Source of the DNA: Spirochaetota bacterium
Lineage (GTDB): Bacteria; Spirochaetota; Brachyspiria; Brachyspirales; JACRPF01
Direction of reading: 5' to 3'
Assembly: GCA_038043445.1 (NCBI GenBank)
Contig: JBBTBY010000069.1
Coordinates: 1-55,067 of the forward strand
DNA length: 55,067 bases
This document shows positions 34,746 through 42,776 of the stretch, piece by piece; positions within the stretch are counted from its first letter, which is position 1; the number at the start of each line of letters is the position of its first letter. The notes beneath the pieces are model-generated. The model worked only from the letters and a program-made list of their open reading frames with translations, made no database searches and had not been told where the DNA came from. The position numbers and the translations under genes were made by a program.

Positions 34746-36056
34746 TCATGCCCCCGTCGGTTTTGTTCTCATATCGATGACGCGCTTGGCCTTGCCCTCG
34801 GAGCGCTGTATCGTCTTCGGTTCCACGAGCTTCACGCGTACGGTTATCCCGAGGAGGCTCTCCATTTCCGCGACTATCCTCTTTTCCAGCGATTCAAGCA
34901 TCTTCACCTCATCGCTGAACAGCTTCTCGTTCACCTCGACGCGCACCTCGAGCTCATCGAGCGACTCTTCGCGCCGGACGACTATCTCGTAGTGCGGTTC
35001 GGCCCCCTCGATGTTCATGAGCACGCTCTCTATCTGCGAGGGGAAAACGTTCACGCCGCGTATGATGAGCATGTCGTCGGTGCGTCCGAAGATGCGCTTC
35101 ATGCGCACATGCGTACGCCCGCAGTGACAGGGGGACGGATTGATGATCGATATGTCCTTCGTTCGATAGCGCAGGACCGGGAAGCCCTGCTTTGTCAATG
35201 AGGTGAACACAAGCTCGCCCTTCTCGCCGTGGAGGAGCGGGGTAAGCGTCTTGGGGTCGATGATCTCGGGGTAGAAGTGGTCGTCGAAGATATGGAGACC
35301 GTCCTGCATCTCGCATTCGCTTGAGACGCCGGGGCCGATGACTTCCGAGAGCCCGTAGATATCGTTCGCGCGTATGGACAGCCGTTCCTCTATCTCCTTG
35401 CGCATATTATCCGACCAGGGCTCGGCACCGAACACGCCGAACTGTATCGGGAGGCGCGACGGGTCGACGCCCTTTTCGCGCGCGACCTCGGCGATGTGGA
35501 GCGAATACGAGGGCGTACAGCAGAGCACATCGCTCCTGAAATCCTCCATGAGCATTATCTGCCGCGGCGTATTGCCGACGGATACCGGTATGACAGCGGC
35601 GCCGAGACGTTCGGCCCCGTAATGGATGCCCAAGCCCCCGGTGAAAAGCCCGTAGCCGTAGGCGTTCTGGATGACGGAGCTTTTCGTCGCACCGCAGGCG
35701 GCAAGCGTACGCGCCATTACTTCCGCCCACACGCCGATATCCGCTTTCGTATACCCGACCACCGTGGGCTTACCCGTGGTACCGCTTGAGGCATGGATGC
35801 GCACGATCTGTTTCATCGGTACGGCAAAGAGGCCGAAGGGATAATTATCCCTGAGATCGTCCTTGGTGGTGAAGGGGAGTTTGGCGATGTCGGCAAGCGT
35901 CTTGATATGTGACGGCTTCACGCCTGCTTCGTCCATCTTCTTCTTGTAATAGGGTACCCGGTCGTAGCAGTAGGCGACGGTCTCTTTCAGCCGCGTAAGC
36001 TGCAGCTTCTTCTTCGCGGATTCCGTCATCATCTCCGCTTTTTTGTCCAATATCAC
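34746..36056 (-). CDS. paaK: Phenylacetate-CoA ligase
   Basis: 436 residues of the adenylate-forming family. [19 protein letters not shown] (88-106) is the ATP-binding loop, and LRYRTKD with the C-terminal [11 protein letters not shown] hinge is typical of PaaK. It joins an arylacetate to CoA. The start is a GTG overlapping the iorB stop (GTGA). With IorAB it forms a route between aryl pyruvates and arylacetyl-CoA, as in anaerobes that ferment or synthesise aromatic amino acids. Direction not determined. Confidence 0.9.
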   Translation of the reverse strand: MILDKKAEMMTESAKKKLQLTRLKETVAYCYDRVPYYKKKMDEAGVKPSHIKTLADIAKLPFTTKDDLRDNYPFGLFAVPMKQIVRIHASSGTTGKPTVVGYTKADIGVWAEVMARTLAACGATKSSVIQNAYGYGLFTGGLGIHYGAERLGAAVIPVSVGNTPRQIMLMEDFRSDVLCCTPSYSLHIAEVAREKGVDPSRLPIQFGVFGAEPWSDNMRKEIEERLSIRANDIYGLSEVIGPGVSSECEMQDGLHIFDDHFYPEIIDPKTLTPLLHGEKGELVFTSLTKQGFPVLRYRTKDISIINPSPCHCGRTHVRMKRIFGRTDDMLIIRGVNVFPSQIESVLMNIEGAEPHYEIVVRREESLDELEVRVEVNEKLFSDEVKMLESLEKRIVAEMESLLGITVRVKLVEPKTIQRSEGKAKRVIDMRTKPTGA

Positions 36057-36628
36057 AGCGTTTTCCCCCGTGCGAAGGCCTGTATGTTCAATGTGCGGAA
36101 CTGTTCCGCGACATGCATGCCTATCGCTTTCTCGAATATATCGTCCGCAACCGAGAGCTCGCGCGCGAGCACGCCGAGCAGTATCGTGTTGAACACGCGT
36201 GCATTGCCGAGCGCTTTCGCTTCGTTCGCTGCGTCCACCATGATAACGCGGGATGCTTTCTTTTTCAACCGTGCCTCGATGTCGTCCGGATATGCCTGCC
36301 CGCCATGGACCGTGGTCGTCGGCATTATCGATTCATTGTTGACGATGACCGTGCCGCTGGCAGCAAGGAGCGTAAGCTCGCGTACCGCCTCAAGCCGCTC
36401 GAATGCGAGGATGACGTCCGCTGTGCCGTCGGGGATGATGGGAGAATACACCTTCGTGCCATAGCGTATGTGGCTCGTCACGCTCCCGCCGCGCTGGCTC
36501 ATGCCGTGTATCTCGCTCTTCTTTACATCGAAACCGGCGAGGAGAAGCGCATCTGAGAGTATCTCCGAGCAGAGTATGATGCCCTGTCCGCCGACACCGG
36601 CGATGAGAATGCTCCGCGTGCTGCTCAT
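36053..36628 (-). CDS. iorB: Indolepyruvate oxidoreductase, beta subunit
   Basis: 191 residues from the ATG at 36628, which overlaps the iorA stop (ATGA). [20 protein letters not shown] and the block [16 protein letters not shown] are the family hallmark; the rest matches the gamma-type domain that handles CoA. With IorA it converts aryl pyruvates to aryl-CoA and reduced ferredoxin. Confidence 0.9.
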   Translation of the reverse strand: MSSTRSILIAGVGGQGIILCSEILSDALLLAGFDVKKSEIHGMSQRGGSVTSHIRYGTKVYSPIIPDGTADVILAFERLEAVRELTLLAASGTVIVNNESIMPTTTVHGGQAYPDDIEARLKKKASRVIMVDAANEAKALGNARVFNTILLGVLARELSVADDIFEKAIGMHVAEQFRTLNIQAFARGKTL

Positions 36629-38196
36629 CGGCGTTCTCCGTTCGGGAATCGCTTGCGGTAGAAGATGCACGGCGCTTCCGCGATGATGAGCGACGGTGCG
36701 GCGGCTTCTATCTCCGCACGTATCAGCTTCGCCATTTCCTTTTCCTTGAACGGATTGAATTTGACGATGCGTGATACGCCTACGCCGCGTCCGAGCGCCT
36801 CGAGATCGAGCCTGACCGTCTTCTCCCCCTTGGCGGTAATGCCGGTGGCCGGGTTCGACTGATGCCCCGTCATCGCGGTGATGTAATTATCGAGCACGAT
36901 GACGGTGATATTCGTCCTGTTGTAAACGGCATCGATGAGCGCGGGAATGCCGGTGTGAATGAACGTCGAGTCGCCGAGCACAGCGACGATGGGGGCTTTC
37001 GTTCCGCCGAACGCCTGTGCGCGAGTGAAGCCGCTCGCCATGGTAATGCTCGCGCCCATGCACAGGCACGTGTCCATGGCGCTGTACGGCGGCATGGTGC
37101 CGAGCGTGTAGCAGCCGATATCGCCGGTGACGATGACATTGAGATCACGGAGTATCTCGAAGACCTCATGATGCGAACAGCCGGTACAGAGCGAGGGCGG
37201 ACGCCCCGGTATCGGCCCGCCCGCGGACGCCGATGCATTCTCCTTTCCCGTGTATACGGAGAGCACGTCGGCGGAAAGTTCGCTCGTGAACGGATGCTTC
37301 CTCGGCAGGAGCGATATGCCCATGGCGCGCACCTGCTCTTCTATGACGGCATCGAGCGATTCTATGACCATACACTCCCTGACCGACGATGCGAACGACG
37401 CGATGAGCTTTTTTGGCAGGGGGTGTACCATCCCGAGCTTCAGTATCGATGCCTCGGGGAAAATCTCTTTTACGTATTGGTAATCGACGCCGGCGGTGAT
37501 GATCCCGAGCGGGCCGCCTTTCTCGATGCGGTTGAACGCACAGTCGTCAGAGTACGCAGCGAGTGTGATGAGGCGCTCTTCGAGCATGCGATGACGTACG
37601 ACGGCATGTGAGGGTATCATCACGTATTTCTTCGGGTCTTTGGCGAACGTGAATTTGCCGGTTATCGGTGCATGCGCGTTCGTATCGACCGCGGTCTTCG
37701 TATGCGCTATGCGTGTGGTGAGCCGCACGATGACAGGGGTATCGAATCTCTCGGAAAGCTCGTATGCCGCTTTTGTGAAATCGAGCACTTCCTGCGAATC
37801 GGCGGGTTCAAGGAGCGGCAGTTTCGAGAAGCGTGCATACCATCGCGAGTCCTGCTCGTTCTGCGAGGAGAACATACCCGGGTCGTCCGCAACGACTATC
37901 ACGAAACCGGCGTTCACGCCCGTGTAGGCGCTGGTGAGGAGCGGATCTGCAGCAACATTAAGGCCGACATGCTTCATCGCCGTGAGCGACCGAACACCGC
38001 CCACCGCGGCTCCGTATGCGGTCTCGAAGGCGGTCTTCTCGTTCACGCTCCAGGTCGCATCGATGGCCGGTACGCGGGTGATAATACTTTCCAGTATTTC
38101 CGTCGACGGCGTTCCGGGATATGCGGAGGCAACGCCCACGCCCGCTTCCGCGGCGGCCTGGGCAATTGCTTCGTCTCCGGATAACAGTTCTTTCAT
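36625..38196 (-). CDS. iorA: Indolepyruvate:ferredoxin oxidoreductase, alpha subunit, without ferredoxin domain
   Basis: 523 residues. Pyrimidine-domain start (LLSGDEAIAQAAAEAG... AYPGTPSTEILESI) and TPP-binding GDSTFIHTGIPAL with VLDNYITAMTGHQ. The usual C-terminal 2x[4Fe-4S] ferredoxin domain after IIAEAPC is absent: the protein stops 14 residues later, and iorB overlaps directly, leaving no room for a shifted continuation. Electrons would need an external ferredoxin. AAGAG is near the ATG; the promoter is at 38237-38264. Confidence 0.88.
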   Translation of the reverse strand: MKELLSGDEAIAQAAAEAGVGVASAYPGTPSTEILESIITRVPAIDATWSVNEKTAFETAYGAAVGGVRSLTAMKHVGLNVAADPLLTSAYTGVNAGFVIVVADDPGMFSSQNEQDSRWYARFSKLPLLEPADSQEVLDFTKAAYELSERFDTPVIVRLTTRIAHTKTAVDTNAHAPITGKFTFAKDPKKYVMIPSHAVVRHRMLEERLITLAAYSDDCAFNRIEKGGPLGIITAGVDYQYVKEIFPEASILKLGMVHPLPKKLIASFASSVRECMVIESLDAVIEEQVRAMGISLLPRKHPFTSELSADVLSVYTGKENASASAGGPIPGRPPSLCTGCSHHEVFEILRDLNVIVTGDIGCYTLGTMPPYSAMDTCLCMGASITMASGFTRAQAFGGTKAPIVAVLGDSTFIHTGIPALIDAVYNRTNITVIVLDNYITAMTGHQSNPATGITAKGEKTVRLDLEALGRGVGVSRIVKFNPFKEKEMAKLIRAEIEAAAPSLIIAEAPCIFYRKRFPNGERR

Positions 38197-38236
38197 AGCA
38201 TGGCTCTTTTAGTGCAGGATTATTCGTGTGATTCGC

Positions 38237-38264
38237 AGTATATCATGCATATATGAATGGTCAA
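38237..38264 (-). promoter_or_regulatory. Promoter of the ior-paaK operon
   Basis: On the minus strand TTGACC (38264-38259), a 16-base spacer and TATACT (38242-38237), about 40 bases before iorA. Confidence 0.6.
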
Positions 38265-38436
38265 ATCAAAAACGAACCACAATCCGGCTGAAGGAAAAGA
38301 TCCAACGTGGGGCGCGCGGGCAGCGAATGCCGTGATTGAACTCAAGCAAACCGGATTCGATGTTGCTCGAGTTGTATCGGTATCGCGCCATGCCGACAAT
38401 GAGAAGAAGATGGACCTTGATGATTTTATCGTGTAA
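38257..38436 (+). pseudogene. Short ORF, possible remnant of a DUF3854/toprim-type primase protein
   Basis: A 59-residue frame from ATG 38257 to TAA 38436, with a stop codon right before the ATG and no ribosome site. The translation looks like genuine protein: KTNHNPAE, WGARAANAVIELKQTGFDVARVV, then MDLDDFIV. The order T-N-x-N-P, an A-x-x-A helix, GFxV and a final (D)LDDFI resembles the end of toprim-like DUF3854 domains of mobile-element primases. This is a memory-based similarity. It overlaps the iorA promoter, which supports a leftover rather than an active gene. Confidence 0.4.
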
Positions 38437-38444
38437 TATAGAAT
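38417..38444 (+). promoter_or_regulatory. Possible promoter of the dmeF unit
   Basis: TTGATG (38417-38422), a 16-base spacer and TAGAAT (38439-38444), 37 bases before the chosen start. Both elements are imperfect. Confidence 0.4.
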
Positions 38445-38481
38445 GCAGAATAAATGTATCGGGAGTGCAAAGGAAACAGCA

Positions 38482-39432
38482 ATGCATAGAGAACGGATAG
38501 AATTGTGGCAGCATCAGCATACGTTCAATATAGAGAAGAGAGCGACGGAAAAGCGGACGTTCATCGTCGTGGCAGTGACGCTTGTGACTATGACTGCGGA
38601 GATAGCTTTTGGGCTGATGACGAATTCGATGGCGCTTTTCGCCGACGGCTGGCACATGGGGACTCATGCGTTCGCACTCGGTGTTTCGTTGCTCGCCTAT
38701 GTTCTCGCCAGGCGATATGCGCGTGATCGGCGATTCACGTTCGGGACATGGAAGATAGAGATACTCGGCGCGTATACGAGCGCGATCGTTCTCGGCATCG
38801 TCGCATGCTATATGATATTTACTTCCATCGAAAGAGTCGTTCATCCCCTGCCGATACGCTACGACGAGGCATTGATCGTTGCGATCATCGGATTGCTGAT
38901 CAATCTGGCGTGCGCGATCATCCTGAACACAGGCACGCATGCTCATGCCAGCCACGGGCATGAACACGGGCATGAACATCATGATCATATGCATGATGAC
39001 CTCAATTTGAAATCGGCATATCTGCATGTTGTCGCCGATGCCGTAACGTCCGTTCTGGCCATCGCGGCGCTCCTCGGTGCAAAACTCCTGAGGATACAAT
39101 GGCTTGATCCGTTCATGGGGCTGGTGGGTGCGGGGCTGATCATCCGCTGGGCGGCCCTTTTACTGAAAGACACCGGTTCCATTCTGCTTGAACACGGAGC
39201 AGATGGTCCTGTTGCCCATGAGATAGCCCATGCGATCGAATCGGACGGCGATTCGAAAATATGCGATCTGCATCTCTGGAAAGTAGCGCAGAACAAATAC
39301 GCCTGTATCCTGTCCATTGTGGCGAAAAGGAAATATACGCTCGACGAGTACCGTACGAGGTTGCGCGCTGTCCATGAACTCGCGCATATAACCATCGAGA
39401 TCAATAAGTGTAAGGGCAAAAAAGCCGCTTAA
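38482..39432 (+). CDS. dmeF: Cation diffusion facilitator, DmeF type
   Basis: 316 residues. Six membrane helices; metal site residues D55 and H58 in FADGWHMGTH (helix 2) and H182/D186 in HVVAD (helix 5). The cytoplasmic loop between helices 4 and 5 is a His-rich stretch at 153-173 (HAHASHGHEHGHEHHDH). This DGWH subgroup exports cobalt, nickel or other divalent metals. I start at the ATG at 38482 (AAAGGA upstream), as relatives start M...LWQH.HTF. It precedes two genes by 34 and 9 bases. Confidence 0.88.
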   Translation: MHRERIELWQHQHTFNIEKRATEKRTFIVVAVTLVTMTAEIAFGLMTNSMALFADGWHMGTHAFALGVSLLAYVLARRYARDRRFTFGTWKIEILGAYTSAIVLGIVACYMIFTSIERVVHPLPIRYDEALIVAIIGLLINLACAIILNTGTHAHASHGHEHGHEHHDHMHDDLNLKSAYLHVVADAVTSVLAIAALLGAKLLRIQWLDPFMGLVGAGLIIRWAALLLKDTGSILLEHGADGPVAHEIAHAIESDGDSKICDLHLWKVAQNKYACILSIVAKRKYTLDEYRTRLRAVHELAHITIEINKCKGKKAA

Positions 39433-39466
39433 CGAGCGGAATGCATGCAAAACGAAGGAGCATCAT

Positions 39467-40078
39467 ATGCCGAATAAAGAAGTTATTCTCAGCGGATTGG
39501 CCGGCATTGCGAGCCAGTATTCGACCGTCGCTATTGCCTGGCACATAGCGATCTATGTTTTTATTCTATTGCTCGTTATCGGTCTTCGGCCGCCGAAGAG
39601 GTTGTCGTCCATTATGGCAACCATGCCGTTGCTGTCGGTTGCGGTGTTCGCGTTTCTCGCAAAAAATCCGTTCACAGCGATCGTTCTCGGGGCGGCATCG
39701 CTTCTTCTGATGATGTTCGGAATCCTCATGCCGAAAGGAAAGGTGAAGGTGGCCATCAATCCGAATCTTTTTCTCGGCATCCCGATGCTGCTATACGGTT
39801 TAGTGTACCCTCATTTTCTTGAGAATATCCAGTTTTTTCAGTATGCGATCATGGCCCCGGTTGGACTTGTGCCCTGCCCGACCTTATCGACCGTGATCGG
39901 TCTTGCGCTTTTCATGAACGCATTCGGTTCAAAAAAATGGCCAATTACGCTGAGCGTTTTCGGATTATTCTATGGGCTGTTCGGCGTGTTTCGACTTGGG
40001 GTAATGCTTGACATCGGATTGATCCTCGGTTCGATCGGCCTGCTCATTTCGGCGATCATTGCAAAGAAGGAAACCTGA
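39467..40078 (+). CDS. DUF6064-like membrane protein
   Basis: 203 residues with about six hydrophobic helices, short loops and a basic end (IIAKKET). It begins with SQYSTVAIAWHIAIYVFILLLVIG, in the style of the DUF6064 family. AAGGAG lies before the ATG. Function unknown; lies between the metal exporter and the DUF1697 protein in one likely transcript. Confidence 0.7.
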   Translation: MPNKEVILSGLAGIASQYSTVAIAWHIAIYVFILLLVIGLRPPKRLSSIMATMPLLSVAVFAFLAKNPFTAIVLGAASLLLMMFGILMPKGKVKVAINPNLFLGIPMLLYGLVYPHFLENIQFFQYAIMAPVGLVPCPTLSTVIGLALFMNAFGSKKWPITLSVFGLFYGLFGVFRLGVMLDIGLILGSIGLLISAIIAKKET

Positions 40079-40087
40079 AAAAGGTCT

Positions 40088-40639
40088 ATGGCAGAAAACA
40101 TGAAGTTCGTCCTCTTGATACGAGGCATTAATGTCGGCGGCGTTGTCCTCAAAATGGACGATCTCAGGGCTACACTCGATCGTCTCGGGCTGACGAACGT
40201 ACGGACATATATCCAAAGCGGGAACGCCGTTTTCGACTCCAGGAAGAGCGATGCTGAACAATTGGCGGATGATATACGATCTTCGATACGGAACGATGCC
40301 GGTTTGGATGTCGCTGTTATGGTAAAGGGCAAAGCGGATTTCAAGAAAGCGGCGGCATCGCATCCATTTGAGAAGAAAGGGAACGAAGATAGATTGTTCA
40401 TTACTATTCTGGAACATGTGCCGACGGGCGGGCAGAAGGTCCTGTCTCAGGTTAAGAGTGCATCCGAGAAGTTTTCGATAAAGGGCGATATTATCTATTC
40501 GTCATACAGCGAGGGGTACAGCAGGTCGAAATACAATAACAACTATCTCGAGAAGATCTTCGCCATGTCCGCGACGACACGGAATTGGAGAACGATGAGA
40601 AAACTCCTTCAGATGCTCGATGATGACGATCAACGGTGA
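40088..40639 (+). CDS. DUF1697-family protein
   Basis: 183 residues. FVLLIRGINVGG at the start, LRATLDRLGLTNVRTYIQSGNAVF and YLEKIFAMSATTRNWRTMRKLLQM at the end are the complete DUF1697 signature. The function of the family is unknown. The AAGG before the ATG is weak, and only nine bases separate it from the previous stop. Confidence 0.88.
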   Translation: MAENMKFVLLIRGINVGGVVLKMDDLRATLDRLGLTNVRTYIQSGNAVFDSRKSDAEQLADDIRSSIRNDAGLDVAVMVKGKADFKKAAASHPFEKKGNEDRLFITILEHVPTGGQKVLSQVKSASEKFSIKGDIIYSSYSEGYSRSKYNNNYLEKIFAMSATTRNWRTMRKLLQMLDDDDQR

Positions 40640-40707
40640 AATTATTGTGGCTTTCGCGTTCTGTATGCGGCCGGTGAAACACTGATGCGACGCTTGAATA
40701 TTTTGCT

Positions 40708-41760
40708 TCAGTCGATGATGCCTGCACCGAGAACGATGTTGCCGTCATAGAACACCGCCGCCTGACCGGGGGTTACCGCGCGCTCGTGCTCGTCGAACGT
40801 AACGCGTACCGCATCGCCTTCCGGTGCTATCGCCGCGCCGATCCCGGCGTGGGCTGACCGTATCTTAACGGTAACGTGCGTCGGCGTATCGACTTTCTGC
40901 AATATCCAATTGACGTTCCGGACGATGCAGGAATCGCGTAAGAGGTCGGCATCATCCCCGACGAATACCGTGTTCGTATCCGCATCGATCTTCACAACAT
41001 AGAGCGGTGATGCATATGCTATCTTCAATCCCCGCCGCTGACCGACGGTGTAATGTTCTATGCCGTCATGCATGCCGAGCTCACTGCCATTGACGTGCCG
41101 TATCACGCCTTTTTTCGAAGTGCCGCCGATGAGCTTTGCGTAGTCGCCGCCGGCGAAATCCTGGCTGTCCTTTTTTGCCGCTGCCGCAAGGCCGTTCTCG
41201 CGGGCGATGGCGCGTACTTCGTCCTTCGTCATCGCGCCGAGCGGGAACAGCACCGATGCTATCTGATCCTGTCCGAGAAATCCGAGGAAATATGATTGAT
41301 CGCGTTTTGCATCGACTGCCTTAAGGAGCAGCCATTGCCTGTGCGCTTCATCATATTCGGTGCGCGCATAATGACCGGTGGCGAATTTCTCGAAGGATAT
41401 GCCCATCTCGCGCGACCGCGATATCAGAAAACCGAATTTCACGAGCGCATTGCAGCGTACGCAGGGATTGGGAGTTCGCCCCGCGCGGTACTCGCGTTCG
41501 AAATAGGAAAGTACTTCGCGCTTATATTCTTCGCGGAGGTCTATCTCATGATACGGCACGCCAAGTTTTTTACAGAGCGCGGATGCTTCGGCTACATCAT
41601 GGTCCTCATCGGGCCCGTAGCAGGCATTCCCCGCGGGTATGGGTATGTCCGGCGAATAGATACGCATGGTAACGCCGGTAATGGAATGCCCGGCATTCTT
41701 GAGCAACAGCGCGGCTACCGATGAATCGACGCCGCCGGAAAGTCCGACCGCGATATTCAT
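40708..41760 (-). CDS. mnmA: MnmA-like tRNA 2-thiouridylase lacking the second catalytic cysteine
   Basis: 350 residues. SGGVDSS P-loop at 8-14; the first active-site cysteine pair is C100/C103 in NPCVRCNALVKFG. At the place of the second catalytic cysteine (E. coli Cys199; usually S-x-D-I/F-C-...-GDY) the sequence reads DSQDFAGGDY with A203. It otherwise fits MnmA along its length, including the C-terminal domains, and has the CYGPDED variant at 47-53. MnmA thiolates U34 of tRNA. The ATG overlaps the larE stop. The substitution suggests an altered sulfur path or another protein substrate; comparison is from memory. Confidence 0.85.
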   Translation of the reverse strand: MNIAVGLSGGVDSSVAALLLKNAGHSITGVTMRIYSPDIPIPAGNACYGPDEDHDVAEASALCKKLGVPYHEIDLREEYKREVLSYFEREYRAGRTPNPCVRCNALVKFGFLISRSREMGISFEKFATGHYARTEYDEAHRQWLLLKAVDAKRDQSYFLGFLGQDQIASVLFPLGAMTKDEVRAIARENGLAAAAKKDSQDFAGGDYAKLIGGTSKKGVIRHVNGSELGMHDGIEHYTVGQRRGLKIAYASPLYVVKIDADTNTVFVGDDADLLRDSCIVRNVNWILQKVDTPTHVTVKIRSAHAGIGAAIAPEGDAVRVTFDEHERAVTPGQAAVFYDGNIVLGAGIID

Positions 41761-42569
41761 TTTTTTCCTATCGCCTCGTTCAAGGAGCCCGTGCGATACC
41801 CTTCGAGGTCGATGGCCGCATAGGTGAACCCGGATTTTTTTAAGTGCTCGTTCGCTTCTCTTGTCATCTGTTCATCGCTGAGGAATCGCTTGCGGTCCTC
41901 GCTCGTCATCTCAATGCGTGCCACGTCGCCGTGATGGCGCACGCGCACTATCTGTATGCCGCGTTCGCGGAAGAAGCGCTCGGCGTTCTCCACGGCGGAA
42001 AGTTTCTCTTTCGTGATGCGTGAGCCGTAGGGGATGCGGCTGGCGAGACACGGATTCGCGGGCTTATCCCAGGTGGAAAGACCGAGTTCCTTCGAATGAG
42101 CACGAACGTCGACCTTGGTGTATCCCGCTTCGATGAGCGGGCTGACCACGCCGTACGACTTCGCCCCTTCGCGCCCGGGGCGGTAATCGTGCTCATCATC
42201 CTTGTTCGAGCCGTCGGCGATCGTCGCCATGCCGCGCTTCTCGGCGAATGCGCGAACGTCCTTATAGAAATGCGATTTGCAGTAAAAACAGCGGAGCGCA
42301 TCGTTCGTGGCGAATTTCTCGTCGGTGAGTTCGTCGGTGGATAGCACGACATGTTCTACGCCGATGTTCTTCGCAAGCGCGCTCGCATAGGTGAGTTCGC
42401 TCGACGTGTAGGTTTCTGACTGTGCCGTGACGGCGACGACGTTCGCGCTGCCGAGCGTTTTTACTGCGACGGCGAGGAGCAGTGTAGAATCGGTGCCGCC
42501 GGAAAAGGCTACGATGAGTCTGCCGTATGAGCGCAGTTTTGTGGCAAGGGCTTCTTTCTTGTCATTCAT
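41757..42569 (-). CDS. larE: LarE-type ATP-dependent sulfur transferase
   Basis: 270 residues from the ATG at 42569 (GGAG before it). PP-loop FSGGTDST at 22-29, and the catalytic-position cysteine C174 in DKPANPCLASRIPYGSRIT, where LarE gives up sulfur for the nickel pincer cofactor of lactate racemase. A C-x2-C pair (C94, C97 in RCFYCKSH) is also present, as in LarE forms that bind an Fe-S cluster instead of being sacrificial. No larA, larB or larC is in the window. Overlaps mnmA by four bases, a pairing that points to shared sulfur chemistry. Confidence 0.85.
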   Translation of the reverse strand: MNDKKEALATKLRSYGRLIVAFSGGTDSTLLLAVAVKTLGSANVVAVTAQSETYTSSELTYASALAKNIGVEHVVLSTDELTDEKFATNDALRCFYCKSHFYKDVRAFAEKRGMATIADGSNKDDEHDYRPGREGAKSYGVVSPLIEAGYTKVDVRAHSKELGLSTWDKPANPCLASRIPYGSRITKEKLSAVENAERFFRERGIQIVRVRHHGDVARIEMTSEDRKRFLSDEQMTREANEHLKKSGFTYAAIDLEGYRTGSLNEAIGKK

Positions 42570-42599
42570 ACGATCGCTCCGGAAAAGTGTGGGAACCAA

Positions 42600-42776
42600 T
42601 ATAACATTTTTTGGGGAATAGTCACCACATGATGAGAGGCTGGCGCGAAAATGCTATTCGCCCACAACGATGAATAATGTACATCAAAATTTCATCGGAA
42701 TCGATGAGAACAGCGGGTTGCAACCCGCTGCGCTCTATTTTTGCAACAGTCTCGATGAACATGCTCGGGGCGGCGG
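42600..42776. repeat. Intergenic region with REP-like hairpins
   Basis: A perfect 20-base palindrome, arms CAGCGGGTT and AACCCGCTG around GC, lies at 42711-42730 and is followed by CGCTCTAT. A shorter repeat TCATCG-GAAT-CGATGA lies at 42692-42707, and TTCATCG/CGATGAA (42691-42697, 42753-42759) bracket the palindrome. The hairpin has the 9-2-9 shape and the CGCT-TA flank of the two in the mobile element at 47582. No gene is seen here. Confidence 0.6.

Noticed and set aside
38266-39099. A 277-residue minus-strand frame
   Set aside because: Antisense to dmeF; His/Arg-rich text comes from the opposite strand of its His-rich loop and helices.
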